Of a DNA stretch of 15,446 nucleotides, positions 6,433 to 13,202 are shown one piece after another. The stretch lies in assembly GCA_041591915.1 (NCBI GenBank), contig JBFHRB010000048.1:1-15446 (forward strand), written 5' to 3'. Both the position numbers and the translations under genes were made by a program. The number at the start of each line of letters is the position of its first letter. Position 1 is the stretch's first letter. The stretch comes from JBFHRB01 sp041591915 (GTDB lineage: Bacteria; Actinomycetota; Nitriliruptoria; Nitriliruptorales; Nitriliruptoraceae). The notes below the pieces were generated by a model. That model made no database searches and was not told the DNA's origin. It saw only the letters and a program-made list of their open reading frames with translations.

Positions 6433-7023
6433 ATGAGCGCGCCGATCGAACTCACCTTCGTCACCTCCGCCCCGACGGTCGAGGACCTCCCGCCGAGCCG
6501 CGCGGAGGTCGCGATCATCGGCCGGTCGAACGTGGGCAAGTCGTCGCTCCTCAACGCGCTCGCCAACCGCAAGGGCCTCGCCAAGGTGTCGAGCACACCC
6601 GGTCGGACGCAGCTCCTGAACTTCTTCCAGGTCGACGGCACCGACGCCAGCGTCGTCGACCTGCCCGGCTTCGGCTACGCGAAGACGTCCGCGTCGAACC
6701 GGCAGGCATGGCTCGACCGGATGGGCGACTACCTGCTCGACCGAGAGCCACTCGTCGTGGCGCTGCTGCTCGTCGACGGCGAGATCGGGCCGGCGAAGCT
6801 CGACCTGCAGATGCTCGAGTGGCTGCGCGAGTGCGACATCCCGTTCCAGGTGGTGGCCACGAAGCACGACAAGGTGAAGTCGTCGAAGCGGCAGCGTCGC
6901 AAGCGCGACCTCGCCGAGGGCTGTGCCGTTGCTCCCAACGAGGTCATCTGGACGAGCGCCGAGAAGAAGGTCGGACTCGAGCGGCTGCGGGCCTACGTGC
7001 GGGAGGCGCTGGGGGTCGCCTAG
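6433..7023 (+). CDS. engB: Ribosome-biogenesis GTPase EngB (YihA/YsxC)
   Basis: A 196-residue single-domain TRAFAC GTPase that assists 50S ribosomal subunit assembly in the cytoplasm. All G motifs are present: G1 GRSNVGKSS (30-38), G2 STPGRTQ with Thr59 (54-60), G3 DLPGFGYAK (76-84), G4 TKHD (143-146) and G5 TSA (174-176). GRSNVGKSS plus LINFF-like LLNFF and DLPGFGYA are diagnostic of EngB rather than Era or Der. The length is usual. The ATG at 6433 is supported by homology, but no good Shine-Dalgarno lies upstream (only a cytosine-rich ACTCCCCCGCC), so initiation may be leaderless or weak. It is divergent from ECH and is followed 45 bp later by the SDR gene. A family member in an actinobacterial-looking genome is unusual as far as I recall. 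Confidence 0.95.
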   Translation: MSAPIELTFVTSAPTVEDLPPSRAEVAIIGRSNVGKSSLLNALANRKGLAKVSSTPGRTQLLNFFQVDGTDASVVDLPGFGYAKTSASNRQAWLDRMGDYLLDREPLVVALLLVDGEIGPAKLDLQMLEWLRECDIPFQVVATKHDKVKSSKRQRRKRDLAEGCAVAPNEVIWTSAEKKVGLERLRAYVREALGVA

Positions 7024-7027
7024 CGCG

Positions 7028-7033
7028 TACCTT
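7028..7033 (+). promoter_or_regulatory. Weak -10-like hexamer (TACCTT) before the SDR gene
   Basis: TACCTT in the 45-bp gap after engB fits TANNNT and lies 35 nt before the SDR ATG. No -35 match is visible 17 nt upstream. It may instead be chance, with the SDR gene read through from engB. Confidence 0.22.
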
Positions 7034-7068
7034 GGGGCTCCCGCCACCTCCCGCCTCGGAGACATCGC

Positions 7069-8034
7069 ATGTCCTGGTCGACCGCCGACATCCCCGACCA
7101 GTCGGGCCGCGTGGCCGTGGTCACGGGCGCCAACGGCGGCCTCGGGCTCGAGACGGCGAAGCCGCTCGCCGCGACGGGCGCGCACGTCGTCATGGCCGCC
7201 CGGAACCAGGCGAAGGCGCAGGCGGCCCACGACGAGATCCTGGCCGCCGCGCCGGGTGCGTCCCTCGAGATCGTGCCGCTCGACCTCGCCTCGCTCGCCT
7301 CGGTGCGCGAGGCGGCCCACGCGATCCTGGCCGGGCACGAGCGGGTGGACCTCCTCGTCAACAACGCCGGGGTCATGGCCCTCCCCGAGAAGCAGACCGA
7401 GGACGGGTTCGAGTTCCAGTTCGGCGTCGACCACCTCGGCCACTGGGCGTTCACGGCGCACCTGCTCCCGGCGATCCTGCGAGCCGAGGGCGCACGCGTC
7501 GTCACGGTCACGTCGACAGCCCACCACATGGGCCGCCGGGTCGACCCCGACAACCCCCACATGCGCGGCAACTACGGCCCCTGGAAGATGTACGGACAGG
7601 CCAAGCTGGCGAACTGGCACTTCGCACTCGGCCTGCAGCAGCAGTTCGAGCGAGCACGCGTCAGCGCCGAGAGCCTCGTGGCCCACCCCGGCCTGTCGCA
7701 CACCGACCTCCAGGTCGTGACCGCGGAGGAACAGGGCGGCGTCCAGGCGAGGTTCTGGCGATTCATGGCGGCCCGGACCGGGATGAACGCGGCCGACGGG
7801 GCGCTCTCCCAACTGCGCGCGGCGACGGACCCGCAGGCGCGGGGCGGCGAGTTCTACGGGCCGCTGTTCGGCAACAACGGGCCGCCCGTGAGGAAGCCGA
7901 TCCTCCGCCGGGTCGGGCTGCAGCGGTCGATCGACGTCCTGTGGGAGGTGTCCGAGCGCGAGACCGGCATCCCGCTCGACGTGGCCCGGGCCGCGGCCGC
8001 GACCGAGGCGGCTGCGCACGAGCCCGGTGCCTGA
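7069..8034 (+). CDS. Short-chain dehydrogenase/reductase (retinol-dehydrogenase-like)
   Basis: A 321-residue classical-type SDR. The cofactor-binding motif is TGANGGLG (19-26), and Arg45 (AARN) after strand two suggests NADP(H). DL at 72-73 and NNAG (98-101) follow. The catalytic residues are Ser149 in TSTAHH and Tyr175-x-x-x-Lys179 in YGQAKLAN. The long N-x-x-x-x-L-G-H-F-like segment (FGVDHLGHWAFT) and AHPGLSHTDL match the WWOX/retinol dehydrogenase-like branch, which carries a longer C-terminal part than 250-residue SDRs. Substrate is unknown. The ATG has a weak GGAGA (7058-7062). The stop overlaps the next start by one base (TGATG), coupling it to the SRPBCC gene. Confidence 0.9.
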   Translation: MSWSTADIPDQSGRVAVVTGANGGLGLETAKPLAATGAHVVMAARNQAKAQAAHDEILAAAPGASLEIVPLDLASLASVREAAHAILAGHERVDLLVNNAGVMALPEKQTEDGFEFQFGVDHLGHWAFTAHLLPAILRAEGARVVTVTSTAHHMGRRVDPDNPHMRGNYGPWKMYGQAKLANWHFALGLQQQFERARVSAESLVAHPGLSHTDLQVVTAEEQGGVQARFWRFMAARTGMNAADGALSQLRAATDPQARGGEFYGPLFGNNGPPVRKPILRRVGLQRSIDVLWEVSERETGIPLDVARAAAATEAAAHEPGA

Positions 8035-8516
8035 TGCCGGACTACGCCGAGGTCGGTCCGGACTTCTTCGCGTCTGCGCGGCACCGCATGGTCCTGCACC
8101 AGGACATCCCCGCCAGCCCGATGGCCCTCTTCCGATGTCTCGAGGACCCCGATGCGTGGAATCGCTGGCTCGGCCTCGATGACGTGACCTGGACGTCGCC
8201 GCTGGGCCCGGGCGCGACGCGGACGATCCGCAACGGCCCGCTCACGATCGACGAGGAGTTCTTCGCCTGGGAGCCGGGCGTGGTGATGAGCTTCCGGTTC
8301 TCGCGGGCGGCGGTGCCACTGCGCGCGTTCGCCGAGGAGTACCGGATCCTCGAGGCGGGCGACGGCACCTCCCAGCTGCAGTGGACGGCGGCCGCCGACG
8401 GGCCGTGGCCGATCGCCAGGGCGTTCGTGAAGGGGCTCGAGCGGCTCGGCCGCAAGTCGCTGCCCCGGCTCGCGGCGCTCATGCGCGAGGACGGCGCGAG
8501 GTACGAGGAGGGCTGA
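8034..8516 (+). CDS. SRPBCC (START/polyketide-cyclase-like) family protein
   Basis: A 160-residue protein with the helix-grip layout: an opening strand MVLHQDIPASPMALFRCLEDPDAWNRW (about 19-45), a series of strands (ATRTIRNG, VVMSFRFS, FAEEYRIL, TSQLQWTA), and a long C-terminal helix AFVKGLERLGRKSLPRLAALM. The opening 'I-x-A-P/S-x-x-x-x-F-x-x-L-x-D-P-x-x-W-x-x-W' pattern is the usual SRPBCC signature. These proteins bind hydrophobic ligands; no catalytic residue can be assigned. The start codon ATG 8034 shares one base with the SDR stop, so the two are likely co-translated and may act on or carry the same lipophilic compound (inference). It ends 4 bp from the stop of the converging CopCD gene. 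Confidence 0.8.
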   Translation: MPDYAEVGPDFFASARHRMVLHQDIPASPMALFRCLEDPDAWNRWLGLDDVTWTSPLGPGATRTIRNGPLTIDEEFFAWEPGVVMSFRFSRAAVPLRAFAEEYRILEAGDGTSQLQWTAAADGPWPIARAFVKGLERLGRKSLPRLAALMREDGARYEEG

Positions 8517-8526
8517 GGACTCAGCC
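8511..8526. terminator. Short inverted repeat spanning two converging stop codons
   Basis: GGCTGA (8511-8516) and TCAGCC (8521-8526) are perfect inverted repeats separated by GGAC. Each arm contains the stop codon of one gene (SRPBCC plus strand, CopCD minus strand). Three of the six bases per arm follow automatically from facing TGA codons; the other three do not. There is no T-run. It could act as a minimal bidirectional hairpin, but I give it low weight. Confidence 0.25.
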
Positions 8527-10020
8527 GCCCATGGCGCTCGTGGCCGGGGCGAGGCCGGTCAGCCACCCGGTCAGCACCAGCGCCACGACGATGCCCGTGA
8601 CCTCCAGCCGCACCGTGCGGGACAGCAGCTGCCAGGCGCGGTCGTCCGCGTTGGAGGTCAGCGGGAGGTCGATGTCCCCGGTTCCGACGTCGAGCGTGTC
8701 GACCACACCACCAGCGGGGACGGCGACGACGGCCCTCTGCACTCGCGGTACGAGCCACCGGCGGTTGTAGCCGCCCAGCAGGGCGACGAGCAGCACGACG
8801 ACGGACTTCGCCAGCAGGACGCGCCCGTAGGGCGTCGTGAACAGCGCGCTGGGCGTCCCGACCAGCGTCCGTGCCATCACCAGGCCCGCAGCCGTGAGCC
8901 CGACGAGGGCGGCGGCGGCGATGCCCGAGAACGCCGCGATGACCTCCGCTGCCCCGCGGGCGTCCCGGTCGAGCCGCTGGTGCCGGAAGACCGCCAGGAG
9001 GGCAACGAGGCCCCCGAACCACACGGCCCCGGCAGCCAGGTGCGCGAGGTCAGCCGTGAACATCACGGGCAACGAGCCCTGCGAGACGCTGTGGCCGTCC
9101 AGGGCGAGGCTGACGAGCCCCGCCCCCGCGAGCACGGCGACCGACGCGCCCGAGGCGTCGACGCGCTGGACCGCGAGCGGTCCGAGCGCGATCAGCCTCA
9201 CGAGCGCCGCGACGCCGAAGGGCGAGACGAGCACGCGCAGGAACGCCTCGCCGGTGACCGCCTCGAGGACGGACGTGCCGGCGACCGCCGCCGCCTGCGC
9301 GGGTAGCGAGACGAGCGTCGCGAGGAAGCCGAGCCGGGCACCGCGCCGGATCCAGCGGCGCACCGCCGACTGCTCCAGCCACCGGTCCGGGCGGCGGCGC
9401 TGGACGAGCACGAGGAACGCGGCGGCACCTGCCGCGAGCAGGGTGCCGAGGCCGACGGCCACGCGCGCGGCCAGTGACACGCCCTCGACGAAGGCCGAGG
9501 GGCCGGCCTCGGCGGTCGCCAGGGAGACGAGCGCGTCGAGCTCGACGGCTGTTGCAGCGCCTGCGCCGGGCGGCGGGGCCATGGCGGCGACCGGGCCGAT
9601 CGCGAAGGTGAACGACCCGATCACGGTGTGCCCGTCGTAGCTGACGGCCCGCCAGATGACGACGTACGCGCCGGGCTCGACATCAGAGCGGAGGTCCGCG
9701 ACGACCGTCCGCTCGTCAGCAGGATCGAAGTAGGCCGGCTCGAGGTCCACGCGGCTCGACGTCCGGTCGTAGACCTTGATCTCGGCGATGGGCGTCTCGA
9801 CCTCTCCACCGAACGTCACGCTCACCCGGGCAGGCACCTCGGCCAGCACGGCACCGTCAGCCGGCGAGCTCGTCGTGGCCTCCGTGTGCGCGAGCGCGGA
9901 GGCGGCCATCGCCATGAGGGCCACGACGAGCACGAGGACGGAGGCAGCGCGCGAGCGCCAGCGGGCGGTCAAGTGGGGACTCGGCGGGATCGGGTGCACG
10001 GTCGGTTCGTGGCGGCCCAT
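8521..10020 (-). CDS. CopC-CopD fusion, copper-binding/copper-transport membrane protein
   Basis: About 499 residues. Residues 23-44 are a signal peptide or anchor ending ASALA|H, so the mature protein would begin at His45. Residues 45-142 are a CopC domain: SSPADGAVL, then WRAVSYDGHTVIGSFTF. The N-terminal His plus Asp129 and His131 are the usual Cu(II) ligands. Residues about 180-490 are CopD with about eight membrane segments, including DLAHLAAGAVWFGGL (325-339) and LLAKSVVVLLVALLGGYNR (402-420). It binds copper outside the membrane and probably passes it inward. A loop of about 40 residues (430-468) precedes the last helix. The start is uncertain: ATG 10020, ATG 10041 and GTG 9999 all lack a good ribosome site. 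It is divergent from the multicopper oxidase, so shared copper control is likely (inference). Confidence 0.87.
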   Translation of the reverse strand: MGRHEPTVHPIPPSPHLTARWRSRAASVLVLVVALMAMAASALAHTEATTSSPADGAVLAEVPARVSVTFGGEVETPIAEIKVYDRTSSRVDLEPAYFDPADERTVVADLRSDVEPGAYVVIWRAVSYDGHTVIGSFTFAIGPVAAMAPPPGAGAATAVELDALVSLATAEAGPSAFVEGVSLAARVAVGLGTLLAAGAAAFLVLVQRRRPDRWLEQSAVRRWIRRGARLGFLATLVSLPAQAAAVAGTSVLEAVTGEAFLRVLVSPFGVAALVRLIALGPLAVQRVDASGASVAVLAGAGLVSLALDGHSVSQGSLPVMFTADLAHLAAGAVWFGGLVALLAVFRHQRLDRDARGAAEVIAAFSGIAAAALVGLTAAGLVMARTLVGTPSALFTTPYGRVLLAKSVVVLLVALLGGYNRRWLVPRVQRAVVAVPAGGVVDTLDVGTGDIDLPLTSNADDRAWQLLSRTVRLEVTGIVVALVLTGWLTGLAPATSAMGG

Positions 10021-10203
10021 CCTGCGGCTTGGCGGTGCCATCGACACGGGCCCAAGGGCACCTGCGAAGGGGGCCGGTCGGTCCCGAGCAGCGGGGCCCA
10101 ACGGCCGGCGACCCCAGCGCCAGCGGCCCGTAGGTTCCGGCGCGTCTCGCCGCACGCTCGTTCGCCCGCGGCCCATCACCTCCACCCACCCAAGAGGTCC
10201 CAC
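10021..10203. promoter_or_regulatory. Divergent intergenic region between copCD and the multicopper oxidase
   Basis: About 180 bp without a convincing gene (the exact left edge depends on the copCD start). It holds an inverted repeat GGTGCC (10034-10039) / GGCACC (10057-10062), a short CGGCG-cgtct-CGCCG (10138-10152), and TAGGTT (10131-10136), a possible -10 for the oxidase. I see no textbook CsoR or CueR operator. AAGAGG (10192-10197) is the ribosome site that fixes the oxidase GTG. Any copper-responsive control here is inferred from the neighbours. Confidence 0.4.
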
Positions 10204-11667
10204 GTGGAAACGACCCCTACCCGCACGCCGTCACTCGCCGTCGGCGTTGCCCTCGCCGCCGCCCTCGTCGCGGTCTTCCTGTCGATCCTGGCCCTCGGCC
10301 GCGCCCTGGCGAGCGGGACGGTCACGGTCAGCGAAGGCGGTGCTGGGGGCGGCGCCCCGGTCCCGGTCAGCCTGACCGAGTTCGCCATCGCACCTTCGAC
10401 CATCAGCGTCGCCGAGGGCGGGTCCCTGTCCGTCACCAACGACGGCGCCGCGGAGCACAACCTGGCCGTGCGCGACGAGGACCTCACCACGCCTGACCTC
10501 GCGTCCGGCGGCACCGCATCCCTGTCCGTGACGTCCCTGTCCGCGGGCACCTACGAGCTGCTGTGCACCATCCCCGGCCACGAGGCCGCCGGCATGGTGG
10601 GCACGCTCGTGGTCGGCGGCGAGGGCACCACCTCCGACCCCGGCTCCGTGGGCGAGGAGCTCACCGGCGCAGCGCGCGCCGAGTGGCTGCGCGCCAACTA
10701 CGAGGCGAGCGTCTCGGCCTTCCCGGCCGAGACCGAGGGCCTCGGCAACCAGTGGTACGACGGGGAGCTGCAGCCCGACGGCACGAAGCTGTTCGAACTG
10801 ACGCTGGACGAGATCGACTGGGAGGTCGCCCCCGGGCAGTTCGTGCACGCCGTCGGCTACAACGGCCAGGTCCCCGGCCCCGCCCTGCGGATGGACGTTG
10901 GCGACACCGTCACGATCCGCATCCACAACGAGCTCGACGACCAGGCCACGACGCTCCACCCGCACGGCGTCTTCATGCACCCGTTCGAGGTCGATGGCGT
11001 GGGCTACGTGTCCCACGACCCGACCCTGCCGGGCGAGGTCTACGAGGTCACCTTCACGACGAAGGAGCCGTCGGTCGGCATGTACCACGGCCACGACAAC
11101 GGCGTGGAGCAGGTCGTCAACGGCGCCTTCGGCGCCTGGATCGTCGGCTCGATGCCGCTGCCGCCCGAGGCGGACAACGTCGTCGACGAGCGGATCATGA
11201 TCCTCAACGACGCGGGCAACATCGGCCTGACCCTCAACGGCAAGTCCTTCCCGGCCACGGAGCCGTACGTGCTGAAGAAGGGCGAGCAGATGGTCATGCA
11301 CTACTACAACGAGGGCCTGACGCCGCACCCGATGCACCTGCACAACAACGCGCAGCTCGTGATCGCGAAGGACGGCTACCCGCTCGCCCAGCCCTACTTC
11401 GTGGACACGATCAACGTCGCACCGGGTGAGCGCTACACGGTCGTCATCTTCGCCGAGGTGCCGGGCGTGTGGGTCTACCACTGCCACATCCTGACGCACG
11501 TCGAGAAGAGCGACGGCTCGGTGTTCGGGATGTTCACGGCGCTCATCGTCGAGGACAGCGGTGACCCCGAGCTCGACGCCGACACCGGGCGTGACGCCGG
11601 CGAGGGCCGCAACGGCACGCCGTCCAGCGACGACGGCGGCGAGTCCGACGACAGCTCCAGCACCTAG
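10204..11667 (+). CDS. Multicopper oxidase with extra N-terminal plastocyanin-like domain
   Basis: 487 residues. A hydrophobic segment (about 11-36) is a signal/anchor. Residues 55-138 are a blue-copper domain with ligands His85, Cys121, His126 and Met131 (EHN, then LLCTIPGHEAAGM). Residues about 195-320 form the first oxidase cupredoxin domain, with HPHG (252-255) and YHGH (294-297). Residues 325-450 form the second, with HPMHLH (375-380) and HCHILTH (426-432; Cys427, axial Met443 likely). The four histidine motifs of the T2/T3 cluster are therefore complete and only the second oxidase domain has a T1 site, as in two-domain (type B) laccases. CuNIR motifs are absent. The tail (451-487) is acidic and Ser/Gly-rich. 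GTG 10204 is fixed by AAGAGG 6 nt upstream. It acts outside the membrane; the substrate (phenolics, Cu(I), other metals) is unknown. Confidence 0.92.
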   Translation: METTPTRTPSLAVGVALAAALVAVFLSILALGRALASGTVTVSEGGAGGGAPVPVSLTEFAIAPSTISVAEGGSLSVTNDGAAEHNLAVRDEDLTTPDLASGGTASLSVTSLSAGTYELLCTIPGHEAAGMVGTLVVGGEGTTSDPGSVGEELTGAARAEWLRANYEASVSAFPAETEGLGNQWYDGELQPDGTKLFELTLDEIDWEVAPGQFVHAVGYNGQVPGPALRMDVGDTVTIRIHNELDDQATTLHPHGVFMHPFEVDGVGYVSHDPTLPGEVYEVTFTTKEPSVGMYHGHDNGVEQVVNGAFGAWIVGSMPLPPEADNVVDERIMILNDAGNIGLTLNGKSFPATEPYVLKKGEQMVMHYYNEGLTPHPMHLHNNAQLVIAKDGYPLAQPYFVDTINVAPGERYTVVIFAEVPGVWVYHCHILTHVEKSDGSVFGMFTALIVEDSGDPELDADTGRDAGEGRNGTPSSDDGGESDDSSST

Positions 11668-11682
11668 CGGGCAACGGGGACG

Positions 11683-11714
11683 CGAGGCCCGGTCGCTGCG
11701 GCGGCCGGGCCTCG
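11683..11714 (+). terminator. Strong hairpin downstream of the multicopper oxidase gene
   Basis: The arms CGAGGCCCGGTCGC (11683-11696) and GCGGCCGGGCCTCG (11701-11714) pair over 14 bp with one G-U wobble around a TGCG loop. It starts 15 nt after the oxidase stop. No T-run follows (TCGTGCGCTAC), so it is not a classical intrinsic terminator; U-tract-poor hairpins are common 3' ends in GC-rich actinobacteria. It separates the oxidase from the BASS gene and could also protect the 3' end of the mRNA. Confidence 0.65.
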
Positions 11715-11722
11715 TCGTGCGC

Positions 11723-11728
11723 TACAAC
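11723..11728 (+). promoter_or_regulatory. Candidate -10 element (TACAAC) for the BASS/GNAT operon
   Basis: GCTACAAC lies 9 nt after the terminator-like hairpin and 30 nt before the TTG start of the BASS gene. It repeats the GCTACAAC seen before the ECH gene. The expected -35 position would fall inside the hairpin and has no TTGACA-like match. AGGTGAGG (11744-11751) is the ribosome site. Confidence 0.35.
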
Positions 11729-11758
11729 CTCGATCGGGAGCCGAGGTGAGGACGGTCA

Positions 11759-12661
11759 TTGGAGGGCGGACCCGCGATCGAGATCGGCCTGCCGATCGCG
11801 ATCGGGATCATCATGGTCGCGATGGGCATGGCCCTGACCGTCGCGGACTTCAAGCGCATCCTGTCGGCGCCGGCCCCGGTCATCGCCGGGGTGCTGGCCC
11901 AGCTCGTCGGCCTGCCGCTGTTGGCCTTCGGCGTGGCGTCGGTCTTCGACCTCGCGCCGATCTTCGCCGTCAGCGTGATCCTCATCGGTGCCTGTCCCGG
12001 TGGAACCACGTCGAACCTCATCACGCACTTCTCGAGCGGTGACCGGGCGCTCTCGGTGACGCTGACCGCCATCAGCAACACCGTCGTGTTCGTCACGCTG
12101 CCGCTGATCCTGCAGTGGGGCTTCGACCGCTTCGCGGGCGAGGCCGAGGAGGTGTCGCTGCCGGGGCTGCAGCTCGTCGGGCAGCTCTTCGTGCTGACCC
12201 TGCTGCCGCTGTTGATCGGCATGGCCGTACGGGCGCGGCGGCCAGACGTCGCGGACCGGCTCCAGGAGCCCTCGAAGACGTTCGCGGCCGTGCTCATGGC
12301 CGTGCTCGTGGCCGGCATCGTCGCGGTGAACACCGAGCAGATCGCCACGGAGGCACCGCGGTTCGGGCCCGCGTTCATCACCCTGAACCTGCTGGCGCTG
12401 GCGATGGGGTTCGGCGTCGCCAGGATCGCACGGCAGCGGTTCCGCCAGGCCTACACGATCGCGCTCGAAGCGGGCCTGCAGAACTCGACGCTCGCGATCT
12501 TCGTGGCGCTGACCGTCGTGGGCAACGACGACCTCGCGATCGTGCCGGCGCTGTACGGGGCGTGGATGCTCATCACGGGCTTCGCCCTGGCGATGTTCCT
12601 CCGGCCGCGCCTGCGGGTCGCCGAAGCCGCCGACATCGAGGCGGCGCTGGAGGCCGCGTGA
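11759..12661 (+). CDS. Bile acid:sodium symporter (BASS/SBF) family transporter
   Basis: A 300-residue polytopic membrane protein with about nine or ten hydrophobic segments. SBF-family signatures are present: CPGGTTSNLITHFSSGD (79-95) in the first crossing region and LEAGLQNSTLAI (236-247). There Glu237, Gln241 and Asn242 match the sodium-site E-x-x-x-Q-N of ASBT homologs. It most likely moves an organic anion with Na+; bacterial members take pantoate, pyruvate or bile-acid-like compounds, and the substrate here is unknown. The chosen start is TTG 11759 because AGGTGAGG (11744-11751) is 7 nt upstream and the family N-terminus begins near here. The stop overlaps the GNAT start by one base. 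ArsB/ACR3 arsenite transporters are distant relatives, but no ars context is present. Confidence 0.9.
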   Translation: MEGGPAIEIGLPIAIGIIMVAMGMALTVADFKRILSAPAPVIAGVLAQLVGLPLLAFGVASVFDLAPIFAVSVILIGACPGGTTSNLITHFSSGDRALSVTLTAISNTVVFVTLPLILQWGFDRFAGEAEEVSLPGLQLVGQLFVLTLLPLLIGMAVRARRPDVADRLQEPSKTFAAVLMAVLVAGIVAVNTEQIATEAPRFGPAFITLNLLALAMGFGVARIARQRFRQAYTIALEAGLQNSTLAIFVALTVVGNDDLAIVPALYGAWMLITGFALAMFLRPRLRVAEAADIEAALEAA

Positions 12662-13197
12662 TGTTCGGTGCCGGTTCGGCCGTGCGGGTGTTCCGCGCAT
12701 CGCCTGACGACTGGGCACGCGTGCGTGCGCTTCGCCTGGCGGCGCTCGCGGACACGCCGGATGCGTTCTGGAGCCACTACGACGACGAGGTCGAGCAGCC
12801 GGAGGCGTTCTGGCGGGAACGGCTCGAGCAGTCGGACGCGGACACGCTGATCGCGGTCGTCGAGGGAACCCACGGGCACGCGGACGTCGCCCTCCTCACG
12901 CTCGTGCCTCCCCGCGCCGTCGAGGCGGACGCGGACGCTGACGACGCCCTGTGGGTCGTGTCCGTCTGGGTCGCACCACAGGGTCGCGGGCGCGGCGTGG
13001 GCGACGCCCTGCTCGACGCCGCCGCCGATCACGCGCGCCGGCGCGGCATCGCGCGGCTCGTCCTGGACGTCGGCGACCACAACGAGGCGGCGATCCGCCT
13101 CTACCAACGCCACGGCTACGAGCCGACCGGCGAGGCGTTCACCTTCCCCGAGCCACGCCAGCACATCACGGAGCACCGTCGGCAGAAGCTGCTCTAG
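12661..13197 (+). CDS. GNAT family N-acetyltransferase
   Basis: A 178-residue single GNAT domain. Motif A is VSVWVAPQGRGRGVGDALLDAA (about 100-121), with the acetyl-CoA pyrophosphate loop QGRGRGVG at 107-114. Motif B follows as VGDHNEAAIRLYQRHGYEPTG (137-157), with Asn141 and Tyr148 in the usual places. The N-terminal RLAALADTPDAFWSHYDDEV resembles GNAT proteins that act on amino groups of small molecules, but the acceptor cannot be told. Its ATG overlaps the BASS stop by one base; GTG 12658 immediately upstream is an alternative. It is co-transcribed with the transporter, so it may modify the transported compound (inference). It ends 5 bp from the converging EamA gene. Confidence 0.9.
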   Translation: MFGAGSAVRVFRASPDDWARVRALRLAALADTPDAFWSHYDDEVEQPEAFWRERLEQSDADTLIAVVEGTHGHADVALLTLVPPRAVEADADADDALWVVSVWVAPQGRGRGVGDALLDAAADHARRRGIARLVLDVGDHNEAAIRLYQRHGYEPTGEAFTFPEPRQHITEHRRQKLL

Positions 13198-13202
13198 CGA
13201 CC

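Noticed and set aside
6196..8019. A 607-codon minus-strand open frame
   Set aside because: It runs antisense to engB and the SDR gene, both with full family motifs. Long antisense frames are expected at this GC content, and its residue composition is that of a shadow.
9628..10203. An in-frame N-terminal extension of the multicopper oxidase
   Set aside because: It overlaps the CopC signal and domain on the other strand. The GTG at 10204 has AAGAGG upstream and is followed directly by a hydrophobic leader.
10204..11667. A copper nitrite reductase (NirK) call
   Set aside because: All four trinuclear-cluster His motifs, including HPMHLH and HCHILTH, are present and the CuNIR signature is not, so a laccase-type oxidase fits better.
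11800..11830. Repeated GCGATCGG-type words at the start of the BASS gene
   Set aside because: They fall in frame on Ile/Ala/Gly codons of a membrane helix. This is codon usage, not a regulatory repeat.
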